The notes beneath the pieces are model-generated. The model was not told the DNA's origin and made no database searches. It worked only from the letters and a program-made list of their open reading frames with translations. 64,000 bases of DNA from Clarkia xantiana subsp. parviflora (taxonomy: Eukaryota > Streptophyta > Magnoliopsida > Myrtales > Onagraceae): positions 2,712,298-2,776,297 of the forward strand of contig JAPTYO010000011.1 in NCBI GenBank assembly GCA_036873135.1, in the 5' to 3' direction. The translations under genes were made by a program, and so were the position numbers. This document shows positions 1-10,000 of this stretch, piece by piece. How positions within the stretch are numbered: position 1 is the stretch's first letter; every line of letters begins with the position of its first letter.

Positions 1-445
1 ACCATATGTTTGCAGATTTTTTCTAGTTTTGGTCTAACCATTACATTTCGTCCATTTTTTGACATATTCAAGTCACGTGATCCACTCTAAACTTTAAATT
101 TAGTCCTTCTAATACTTTCTTAACCTTTTTTTTTGTTCAAATTAGTCCCGAAGTTTAAAAATTGACCCCAATTGGACAATAGGTCCAATTGAATTTTTGA
201 AACTTCGGGACTAACTTGAACAAAAAAAAAGGTTAGGAAAGTATTAGAGGGACTAAATTGAACAAAATTGAAAGTTTAGGGTGGATCACGTGACTTGTGC
301 ATATCAAAAAATGGACGGAAAGTAACGGTAGGACCAAAACTAGAAAAAATCTGCAAACATATGGTACCAAAACTAGGAAAAAAAAGCATCATAGACCAAA
401 ACCCAAAAATGGTCAAACATCATGGACCAAAAGACTTGTTAACCC
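1..445. mobile_element. Foldback (Mutator-like MITE) repeat, right part; cut by window start
   Basis: The first ~35 bases (motif CATATGTTTGCAGATTTTTT) reappear inverted at about 330-364, and the arms between 60 and 320 are also mutually inverted (for example GATCCACTCTAAAC against GTTTAGGGTGGATC). The right end reads GACTTGTTAACCC at 433-445. The same end and internal words occur in the complete copy at 25365-25890 and in fragments at 4305-4400 and 47866-47909. Long inverted arms and a GGGTTAAC terminus fit a non-autonomous Mutator-like element; no transposase is present. The left end lies outside the window. Confidence 0.7.
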
Positions 446-1126
446 ATGAATAAAACACTCAACCGTTACACAAATGGTTGCTGAAGTGCACCTCCTCCGA
501 CCGATTCAATTCTCCTTTCTCTGACACTTTTGTTATTGTTTCTTTTGTTTCAATAATAACTGAACCGACGAACAAAACAACTGTCTGATTCTTAGAAAGC
601 CGCTCGTGTTTACTCAATGAACTGGGTTCGATATTCAATCCAATCTTTTTATTAGAAAAGACCGATGGCATAGCTGATTTATGATCAATTATGGTCGAAC
701 TTCCGATATGTTCTGATAAGTATGACTTTAGAGCTCAATATTTGTATATATATCAATTTATGGGGTAGTGAGAATATAAATATAGACCTCATCGGTAGTT
801 TATCATTTAAGGCCTAAGGGTTAATTCTGCGATTCAGAATTAGTCTAGTTGTGAAGCAAATATGCAATTTATAATATCCTTATATAGTCCGCAGAAATAA
901 AAAGTTTTTTTTTTATTTATATATATATGTAAATCATTTTTGTTTTATGATAATGATGATATCTCTATCATCATGATTAATAAGAAAAAAATCTACAGCA
1001 GCCATTTACAGACAAACTCAAGTTTCTGCAGAAAAAGTCAAGAGACGCCGATTCTGGTGGTGGCTGAGCAGCTGACCTCTGTAACTATCGTCGTCTCCAC
1101 GGCTCCACCCCCTCCGGCTCCTCTGT
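446..1126. other. Intergenic, upstream of arogenate dehydrogenase
   Basis: AT-rich spacer with poly-T runs and a TA-rich stretch near 918-930. It must contain the distal promoter of the downstream gene. I see no coding sequence: the open frames here are short and lack coding character. Confidence 0.5.
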
Positions 1127-1133
1127 TATAAAA
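1127..1133 (+). promoter_or_regulatory. TATA box of the arogenate dehydrogenase gene
   Basis: TATAAAA lies 65-71 bp upstream of the ATG at 1198. It is followed by a CT-rich leader (about 1160-1185), as in many plant core promoters. Expected transcription start is near 1155-1165. Confidence 0.55.
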
Positions 1134-1197
1134 CCAAACACATCTCCGATCTCCATTTCGCAACCTCTTCCTCTCTCTCCCCCCGCAGCAGCCGGCA

Positions 1198-3604
1198 ATG
1201 TCCTTCTCCTGCGCCTCCCTGCGGCGGGGGCCGGTGAAGCTGTCTCCTTTCTCCGACCACCACCACCAATGCCAGTCCTTCACTTTCTCTCTGACCCTCA
1301 AAACGCCGACTAGATTCTCCCGCTCCTTCCGCCTCCACCGCCGGCGACTGAACGTTCAATGCATTGATGCAGCTCAGCCGTTCGACGCCGAGTTCAGACT
1401 GTCCAACCAATTCCAATCCTCCTCCGCCCTCAAAATCGCCATCATTGGATTCGGCAACTTCGGCCAGTTCCTCGCCGGAACCTTCGTCGCTCAAGGCCAC
1501 ACCGTGCTGGCCCACTCCCGCTCCGATTACTCCGCCGTGGCTTCCCAATCGGGGGTGAAGTTCTTCACCGACCCCAACGACTTGTGCGAGGAGCATCCCG
1601 AGGTAATAATCCTCTGCACCTCGATTATCTCCACTGAGAATTCCCTCAAATCGTTCCCTTTTCAAAGATTGAAGCGGAACACGCTGTTCGTCGATGTCTT
1701 GTCGGTGAAGGAATTCTCCAGAGAATTCCTGATTAGGGTTTTGCCACCGTACTTCGATATCATCTGCACACATCCAATGTTCGGCCCACAAAGTGCTAAA
1801 CACGGATGGAAAGGTCTCAACTTTGTGTATGAGAAGGTTCGAATTGGAGCCAACGAATCGAGAATCTCACGGTGTGATCGATTTCTTGATGTTTTTAGCA
1901 GAGAAGGGTGTGAAATGGTGGAGATGAGCTGCACAGAGCATGATAAGCATGCTGCTGGGTCTCAATTCATTACTCATACAGTTGGGAGAGTGTTAGAGAT
2001 GCTGAAATTGGAGTCTACACCTATAAATACAAAAGGGTATGAGACATTACTTGATTTGGTGGGGAATACTTCGGGTGATAGCTTCGATTTGTACTACGGA
2101 TTGTTCATGTACAATAAGAATGCTCTTGAGATGTTGGAGAGGTTGGATTTGGCATTTGAGGCTCTGAAGAAGGAGCTCTTTGGCAGGCTGCATGATGTTG
2201 TGAGGAAGCAGTTATTTGGCAGTGGTGATAAAGTGAAGAGTAATGGCATGTTTTTGGGGTATCAAAATAGCTTGCCATTCACAACTCCTCTTCCTAAAGC
2301 AGCTAGGTATTTGATCTACCCACTTAGTTATAATATATCTTTATTAAATGTAAACTGGAATTAGAACCACATGAATTTTCTTGTAAATTTAGCAAGTTGG
2401 ATAATTATCATAATAAGTGGGTGAAACTATGCAGAAAAATGCTACTTCTAATGTAGGAAATTTCTATAAAGTTCTGGAATTTATGGTGTAACTTTGGGTA
2501 AAAGTGAATACAGTTATCTTATTAGGGGGAAAGTAATTGAGTGAGACAATAACAGTTTATAGGAACGAAAAAGATTTCATTTTTAGACTAAATTCAGACT
2601 TTGCAGTATTCCTATTTACTTGTGATATGAATGTAATTTTATTTCTGCAATCTTTCAGATCAAAATCTGAAGATTTACAAGTACAACCAAGCAATGGCTC
2701 CTACCCATTGCATGATAACTCCAAACTCAAGATTGGCATAATTGGATTCGGTAATTTCGGGCAGTTTCTAGCAAAATCCTTTGTCCAACAAGGTCACGAA
2801 GTACTAGCTTATTCCCGAACAGACTACTCCGAAGCAGCTAAAAAATTGGGGGTTTCATTCTTCTCAGACGCAGATGATCTTTGCGAAGAACACCCGGAAG
2901 TGATCTTACTATGTACTTCAATCCTATCAACCGAAAAAGTCCTTACGTCGCTGCCACTGCACAGATTAAAGAGGAGCACTCTCTTTGTCGATGTCCTTTC
3001 AGTGAAGGAGTTCCCTCGAAGCTTGTTTCTTCAAAACCTACCTCCTCATTTCGATATTCTCTGCACGCATCCGATGTTCGGCCCAGAAAGCGGTAAAAAC
3101 GGGTGGAAAAATCTCGCCTTTGTGTATGATAAGGTCCGAATCGGGCACGAAGAGTCGAGATTTTCTCGGTGTGAGAAGTTTTTGAATCTCTTCTCAATTG
3201 AAGGGTGTAAGATGGTAGAAATGTCTTGTGCCGAACACGACATGCATGCTGCTGGGTCTCAGTTCATCACCCATACAGTGGGTAGGGTTTTGGAGAAGCT
3301 GAAATTGGAGTCGACACTGATTAACACGAAAGGGTACGAGACTTTGTTGAACTTGGTGGAGAATACTTCGGGGGATAGCTTCGATCTTTACTATGGACTG
3401 TTCATGTATAATGTGAATGCCATGGAGCAGCTCGAGCGGTTGGATTTAGCGTTCGAGTCGCTGAAGAAACAGCTGTTTGGGCGTCTGCATGGTGTTCTTA
3501 GGAAGCAGCTGTTTAAAGAAGCAGATCATTTTCAAAATCTGCTGCCTGAAAATGCTGAATCATCTCAAAATGGTGCCATGTCAGCATCTCCTTCCAAAAA
3601 TTGA
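1198..3604 (+). CDS. Arogenate dehydrogenase with two tandem catalytic domains (TyrAAT1-like), chloroplastic
   Basis: Two exons: 1198-2306 and 2659-3604, joined by a GT-AG intron (2307-2658; donor AG|GTATTT, acceptor TTTCAG|A). The split codon 2+1 restores the frame, giving about 684 residues. The enzyme oxidatively decarboxylates arogenate to tyrosine with NADP+ in plastids. The N-terminal ~75 residues are Ser/Arg-rich and transit-peptide-like. Domain 1 has the Rossmann motif GFGNFG at residues 84-89 and domain 2 repeats it at about 399-404. Both domains share DVLSVKEF, CTHPMFGP, EMSC.EHD.HAAGSQF and NTKGYETLL.LV blocks. Arabidopsis TyrAAT1 is known to have this duplicated-domain form (about 640 aa) and TyrAAT2 a single domain. 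The second half has no good ATG of its own, which supports one gene rather than two. An alternative is two adjacent single-domain genes, with read-through of exon 1 ending at 2364. Confidence 0.88.
2307..2658 (+). other. Intron between the two arogenate dehydrogenase domains
   Basis: The 352-bp intron starts GTATTTGATC and ends in a T-rich tract followed by CTTTCAG. It is AT-rich and has stops in the exon-1 frame (first at 2362-2364). If retained, the transcript would encode only the first, apparently complete, catalytic domain. Confidence 0.75.
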
Positions 3605-3733
3605 CTACTGGTAAATGGTGTTCTATTCAATTCATCATTGCTAGATTGATTTTAGTGTTCTTGAGAAGGTCTAACTGATGCAGATAGTGTACGCTGCTGT
3701 ACTCTGTACTATGTAAGAATAGCTGTTGTTCTA

Positions 3734-4300
3734 TCGAATCACAATAAAGAACAGATTTTTAAGGAATTCTGCATCTGGGTAACATGTTCTTGTTATAGTA
3801 ACCTGGAGTTGTCTGTGATCAGCAAGATTGTTTTTCTGTTGACAAAAAAAATTGAAACACCAAATCGCAACATGATCTATACTAGACTGCTTTTAGGTTC
3901 TTAACTCGAATCACAATAAAGAACAGATTTTTATGGAATTCTGCATCTGGGTAACATGTTCTTGTTATAGTAATCTGGAGTTGTCTGTGATCAAACAGAG
4001 ATTGTTTTTCTGTTGACAAAAAAAACTGAAACACAAAATCCCAAGATGATCTATACTAGACTGCTTTTAGGTTCTTAACTCGAATCACAATAAAGAACAG
4101 ATTTTTAAGAATTCTGCATCTGGGTAACATGTTCTTGTTATAGTAACCTGGAGTTGTCTGTGATCAGACAAGATTGTTTTTCTGTTGACAAAAAAAAAAC
4201 TGAAACACCAAATTGCAATGTGATCTATACTAGACTGGTTTTAGGTTCTTAACTCGAATCACAATAAAGAACAGATTTTTAAGGAATTCTGTATCTAGGT
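3734..4300 (+). repeat. ~173-bp tandem repeat (3 full units plus a partial), each with AATAAA
   Basis: Units begin TCGAATCACAATAAAGAACAG at about 3734, 3906, 4080 and 4254, giving periods of 172-174 bp. The fourth copy is cut after about 45 bp, where a foldback-repeat fragment begins. The first AATAAA (3743-3748) is a plausible poly(A) signal for the arogenate dehydrogenase, 140 bp after its stop. Tandem duplication has therefore copied a poly(A) signal three more times. Confidence 0.85.
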
Positions 4301-4304
4301 TTTG

Positions 4305-4400
4305 TTTCATGATGTTTGATCACTTTTACGTTTTGGTCCATTATATTTTTTTTTGTCTAGTTTTGGTACTATATGTTTGCAGATTTTTCTAATTTTGCTC
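4305..4400. mobile_element. Foldback-element fragment (same family as 1-445)
   Basis: It contains CATGATGTTTGATCACTTTTACGTTTTGGTCCAT, here broken up as CATGATGTTTGATC, then TTTTGGTCCAT, then CTAGTTTTGGTACTATATG and TTTGCAGATTTTTCTA. These are the words found at the ends of the 25365-25890 element. Only one arm is present, so this is a solo-arm relic. Confidence 0.6.
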
Positions 4401-4667
4401 CGAAAATTATTGGATCTATAGTAAATTTCAGATTACCGTGTCTACCGGTGTCATAATATTGTTGAAAACTTGAAACACAAGATTTTTATATCATGTCAGA
4501 GATGTGAAAAAAAACGTTTTAGTTACAGATGGTGCATTATGTAAGAAATATCCGCCATTAGTTAAATAATGGTTCAACTTGGAAGGTATTAAATACAAAC
4601 AATAAGCATATGCATAAACGTTGTTAAATAGGTAATAGTGTATATTTAGCGCAAATTGATCTCACAA

Positions 4668-4740
4668 GCCCGTCTAGCTCAGTTGGTAGAGCGCAAGGCT
4701 CTTAACCTTGTGGTCGTGGGTTCGAGCCCCACGGTGGGCG
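4668..4740 (+). tRNA. tRNA-Lys (anticodon CUU)
   Basis: This is a 73-nt cloverleaf. The acceptor stem GCCCGTC pairs with GGTGGGC (with G-U pairs) and the discriminator base is G. The A-box TAGCTCAGTTGG and B-box GGTTCGAGCCC are intact. The anticodon loop is CTCTTAA, giving anticodon CTT. The CCA is not encoded and there is no intron. It is followed immediately by ATTTTTATT, a Pol III terminator-like T run. Confidence 0.96.
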
Positions 4741-6404
4741 ATTTTTATTCTTACAGGTACTGAAGAATTTTTATTTTAGGGTTTAGGATTTTTATTTTTA
4801 CAGGTTACTGAAGGTTATCAAGACAAATAAATTACCGTGGTTAACTGCTCAGAAGGGTCTATATGATTTATGAATAAGCATGTAATTTTCATTTCCATAT
4901 GAACCAAATTTTAGCAGAAATTACTGGAGAATGAAGCAGCTTTTCTTAGCTCATAGCAAATAAGCATTGTATTAGATATAGAATAGCTAATATCTTGTTC
5001 CATAGAGGTCAGTGGACTTTCAATTCATAGCAGATCAACATTCTTAGACTAAAATGCTGCAATTATGTTGTCCAACAAATATGTAGAAGAGTACCTGATC
5101 ATATGTTGATTTTAAGCTCCCCTTTATTGCAGACTGAAGCATTTCTAACATCCCTGTGGCAAACAAAAGTTTATGGAGTAATATTAGCATTACAGGTCTT
5201 AATTTTAGCATTTAACAATCAATATCTATACATGCTCTAGAGCTTATCAAAACAAAGAGCATATAGATTTAAAAAAAAAGGTTGTATTCTATTTTACAGA
5301 CACCTAATTCTTACAAATGATGTTATTTCAAAGCTAACAACACAAAGAAACACTTGACAGCACTAAGAGATTTACTTACGATTCGACAAAAACGAACAGA
5401 CAAATTTGGAAACGATTCTGGAATTTATACAACCATGTTCATGTGCATGATAATCCATTCACTTGCGGTAACTTGCCATTTCATGTGTAGCATATGATGA
5501 TTTTACATTAACATAACTTTGCTCTAACCGAACAATCGGTTTAAGATCAAGTAAAGGTTTTATAGTTTTAACTTCAGAAATCAAACATGATAAGAGTAAA
5601 AGGTATATCAAGATTTCAGTAGTTATCTCCAACATAAATGTGTGACAATAATCACATTCTCCAAATAAAGGTAAGATAGTATCTAACTATAACTACATTG
5701 CCAATCCAGATTAACAAATACCACACAAAATATGGAAAACAGTAGAAAAATACATGTTTATCTAAGATCAGCATCTTCATTATTGAAATTCACTGAATCC
5801 CAAGTTCGAATTCTGCAAAAACGAATTGAACAGTCTGGATAGCCTAATCACTAATAATCTAGAGGAAGAGTAATTGTGGAAGTCATAAAGTCAATAAAAC
5901 AGTACAAATTACCACAAATTCATAGCAGTATCAACACAAATATGGGTCAGACCAAAAAACTATTTTAGTAACTAAAGTCAGAATACACACTCACATTATA
6001 TACGCAAACAACTCCGTTTACACACAAATAGATCACATAATTGTACAAAGAAATAGTTATATACGCGTAAATTTTCATAAAAGAATCCTGAACTGAATCT
6101 GCACCGGGATTTATTTTTAACCCTAAATTAGAACAAATCAAACTAATACAAACTTAATCTTACCATACGTTTGGCGTTTGAGAATGTTTTCGAGGTTGCT
6201 GCATAATCCCGCGCAATGCAAACCGCAACATGATGAGCTGTCTCGTAAACCTGCAACAAATATTTCACTTATTCATTCATCCACAATTATTCGGCCTTCC
6301 AGTATTGGAAATTTATAATGTTGAAAATGCAGTTTAGTAGTAAGAATTGCATGTTGCTCAGGGTTGTGCTTACGCGTGTCATTATCTGATTTAATTCTAG
6401 GCTT
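4741..6404. other. Intergenic, with possible minus-strand downstream exons
   Basis: Mostly AT-rich DNA without long frames. On the minus strand three splice-like signals follow the TNL1 stop: a strong donor GTAAGC at 6373-6368, an acceptor TTGCAG with a possible exon at 6250-6164 ending in donor GTAAGA, and an acceptor CCACAG with a possible exon at 5153-5095 ending in GTACTC. All three frames of the 6250-6164 segment are open, so no frame can be chosen. These could be 3'-UTR exons of TNL1, exons of an unidentified gene, or chance. Confidence 0.3.
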
Positions 6405-7073
6405 CTAATCAAGATACACTCTCCAGGCATTCCAATCAGCCTTGAGGGAACTTAACCATGCCTCGGAAGTAGCTCTTTCGGCATCCTTAGTTCGTATCTC
6501 AACTTGGGTCGCCCTAATAGCTCCGACTTGTCCCTTCATCTCGGATACTAGTTCAACCTGTTGGCCATCAATTTCAGCAGCTTTCTTCTCTAACTCAGCA
6601 AGTTGAGCTCTCAATGCAGTAATCTCAGATTGTATCAACTCCTTGGATGCATCGACACGACCTTTCTCGTCCTTCAGAGCTTTGAAACGGGTCGTGCTCT
6701 CCTTTGCAGACTCCTTGAGCTCGGCAAACCGTTGATGAGCATCCTTGGCTGCTTGAATCTTTTCAAAGTTGAGCTTGTAAGATGAGGAAGCAACTTGGAT
6801 TTTCGAAGAGAAGTGGTCCCAGATGCTGCTGTTGCTCGGATTTTCCAGTGATAGAGCTTTGGCAGCATCAAGAACAGCTTTGAGATCGAATGATGGATCT
6901 TCTAGAGTTTCGATACCACCGGAGAGGAAGTGCTTCAAGACCAACTTAGGAGATGTTGCAAGAGGAATAGACTCATCATCAACAAGTAAGGAGAGGAGTT
7001 GCTGATGGATTGCCAAGTCATCCATATCCAATGAAGGATCATCAATAGAGAAGGTGGATGATGAGGACATATC
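6405..7073 (-). CDS. TNL1 exon 6: acidic segment plus coiled-coil tail
   Basis: The acceptor TTTTTTTTGTAG|GATATG is in phase 0 with exon 5. It encodes 222 residues. The first ~100 are Ser/Asp/Leu-rich (SIDDPSLDMDDLAIHQQLLS), then about 100 residues are predicted to form a coiled coil (heptad-like EITALRAQLAELEKKAAEID). It ends EAWLSSLKADWNAWRVYLD. A 75-residue relative is at 35403-35628. If not spliced to TNL1 it could be a separate gene starting at its internal ATG (7070). The family is not recognised; similar coiled coils occur at the C-termini of transposon-derived plant proteins, which is only an analogy. Confidence 0.65.
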   Translation of the reverse strand, partial: DMSSSSTFSIDDPSLDMDDLAIHQQLLSLLVDDESIPLATSPKLVLKHFLSGGIETLEDPSFDLKAVLDAAKALSLENPSNSSIWDHFSSKIQVASSSYKLNFEKIQAAKDAHQRFAELKESAKESTTRFKALKDEKGRVDASKELIQSEITALRAQLAELEKKAAEIDGQQVELVSEMKGQVGAIRATQVEIRTKDAERATSEAWLSSLKADWNAWRVYLD

Positions 7074-10000
7074 CTACAAAAAAAAATGAACAGGAATTAG
7101 CAACTTGGTAGTTGAACTTTGAGAGTGGAAAATATTAGTTAGATGAACTTTTTTTTTTATAAATTGCTAAATGAACTTAGAAAAAAGTTAAAATATGCTA
7201 GCTCCGTCTTGTTCTATTTTTCATGCAAATTGCTTACTTAACTTTTAATAAATTTGTAAAAATATGCAATTTATAAACTTTAACGAAATGTACAATTTGT
7301 TAGCTGAATTTTGATGACAAATGTTATAATGCGCATTTAACAACAAACTAGACGACACTAGTGTATTGCAACTTTACATTTATTGAAATAGCAAAGCAAT
7401 TAGTCACAAATAAGTCAATTTCGCTAGCAAGTAAGGTAATTAATCAAAGATCAGGGCATAGAAGAGAACTTAAATAAAGTTACCATGCAGATTTCTCTGG
7501 TTTTCATCTGATCTGTTGTTGTTCTCTCTGCTACTTCATCTGATAATGTCTGAACAAACTGATTATCCAAATCACGATGGCTTTCAGAATGTTGGGCTTC
7601 ATCTTTTGTTGTTGGCAGTGGATGATTCACCGGCAAGTTGGACGGAGAAGGCCAAGGGGATGCATTCTACAAAAAGGAGTCAGCAACAAAATATATATAG
7701 TAATATTCAGTAAGGCAACAATGAAAACAAGGTTAAGGGAATAAAGGGTATGTCGTTTTGATACTTAACAAATTTATTTTTAAATATTTGGTATCTCATT
7801 TATTTGAAGTGTGATTTATAAGTTAACAATGACTCGATCCACCTAGCCAGGAGGCTGGCCTGACTCATAAATCACACTTTGTAATGAGATACTAAATATT
7901 GCAAAAAGTACCAAAACGACAATCCCTATAGAGGTAATGATACTTGAGATAGCAATCTTACATCCACTACTGCAGGTTTCCTATCAATGTAGGCAGTCAT
8001 GACCTTCAGTTCATTGCGCGATTTGTCCTCCAAGAATGGACAACCTTGGATCTCCAAATACTCAAGTGACAGATTGTTGAAGCCACTGCTAATGTCTCTC
8101 AGCTTTTGGCATTCCCTAATCTTTAGAAATGTTAGTTGCCTCAGCTTTGAGATACTGTCATCTAATTTCTCCAAGGAATTGCACCTTGTGATTTCTAAAA
8201 GGCTCAAGGATTCCAGTTCTCCCATACCAGGAATCTCTGCAAGGTCTCCGCAATCCGATAGCTTGAGACTCGTCAAACGGTTCAATCCCGTTAGAGATAA
8301 CGACGTTGTTCCCTTGTTCAGCGACATGTCCAATCCTCTCAATCTAGATGGAAATGAAAAGGCACATATTTCCATCTCTGAACACATTAAATGGAGGCTC
8401 TCAAGCTTGATGAGGTTGATGAACTTGCTGGTTTCCTTGACAGTGAAACCCGGAAGGCTTAAATTTAAAAATTTCAATTTAGACAACGTCCCGATAGAGC
8501 TTATGCTGAAACATCTGATTTCAGTCAATGCAGACAAATCATTTTCCCTTGCTTTTAGTACTAATCTCAGCTCAGTTAAATTAGTCAAACACGAAAAGTC
8601 TGGAATGCTCAACAAGGATACACCTGTGACAGAAAGTTTAACCAAATTTGTAGGAAGCTCGGGAAGTCGATCCAAGCCAATGCAGTAATCCAAATTTAGT
8701 TCTTCTAGACTGTGAAGTTGAATAAGAGAAGGCAATCCAGAAATCCTTGAACGTTCGAATATGAGGATTCTCAAAGAAGGCAAGTCCTCTAGCTCTGTTG
8801 GAACTGCTTCAAAATGAATCTTATTGGCCTTTATACATTCAAGCTTCTTCTGCATGGTTATAAAGCGCGGTAACTTCTTCAGTCCACTAAAGGATATATC
8901 CATCTCTTTTAGGAGTACCATCTGTCCAACTGAATCCGAAAGTCTGTGTAACTTCACACATTGGGATAAATCCAGAATTTGGAGTTTTGGTAGGCTTGAA
9001 AGTGAGTCGGGGAGGTTAATTAGACCGGTGCAGTGACCTAACAACAGATGCTCAAGTTTCACCAATCCTCCAATTGAATCTGGGAGGATTTGTAACTTCT
9101 TATTCACCCTTAAATCCAGTTCTTGCAGATTAACAAGCTTCCCAATAGAATTCGGCAATGTAATCATTTGTAAGTTAAACAAAGTTAACTTCACTACTGA
9201 TGTCAAAGCACCAACTGATTCGGGAATTTTTGGTATGGTTTCTGCATGATTGAAATGCAGTATGACCTCTTCCAAGTGTACAAGAGTAAACACCTCTTCA
9301 GGCAATCTCCTAAGAGACATACAGTCAATACAGTTCAAATACTTCAGAGCTTTTAAATGGATGATTGAGGGGTCTATTTCTTGTAAACTCACACAACAGT
9401 CTAGAATCAATCTCTTCAAAGACGTGTACTGGGAGAGGTCGGGTGTTTTTCTCAAATTTAAACAATTGGTAAGATCAAGAACTTCCAAACTATGTAGGCC
9501 CTGTCAAACAACGGATATATCCGTCAGAAAACCAACCAATCGACTATATTGTATCATCTTAACAATAAATACTAGTCATAAATGCTTTTCTATAATAAGT
9601 GAAGAGCAAAAAAAGTTGTACTCACTAGTCCAACCCAGCCCGTTAAACTTGAGTAGTACTTTTTTTTTTTTGGTAAACTTCTTTTGCTGATATGAGAATC
9701 AAATCACTCATTTCTATCCGATGTGGTACAAATCAAAGGTATCACAGATGCATCTCTTAATCTAGGTACGGAAATATCCGCCACATCAAAGAAAATGAAT
9801 AGAAAGCAATCCCAACTATAAGCTAGTGTATTCTCATATGGGAAAGTTGTATACATGAAGAAAATGTGATTTGATAATTGATAAGTCAAAGTTACACTTT
9901 AAACATATTGATATAAAAGCTTTAAATAAGAGTAGTTGAAATACTAAAAGAATTAATGATAAACGCCCCCTCCGTTAATTAAATCACAATATTAAGCATA

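Noticed and set aside
1126..1803. 225-codon minus-strand frame over the arogenate dehydrogenase exon
   Set aside because: It is the antisense shadow of a GC-rich exon, with no domain.
2537..3604. A separate second arogenate dehydrogenase gene starting at 2537
   Set aside because: The frame opens at a TTG, not ATG, and its first 41 codons are intron-like. A CTTTCAG acceptor at 2658 restores the exon-1 frame, so one two-domain gene fits better.
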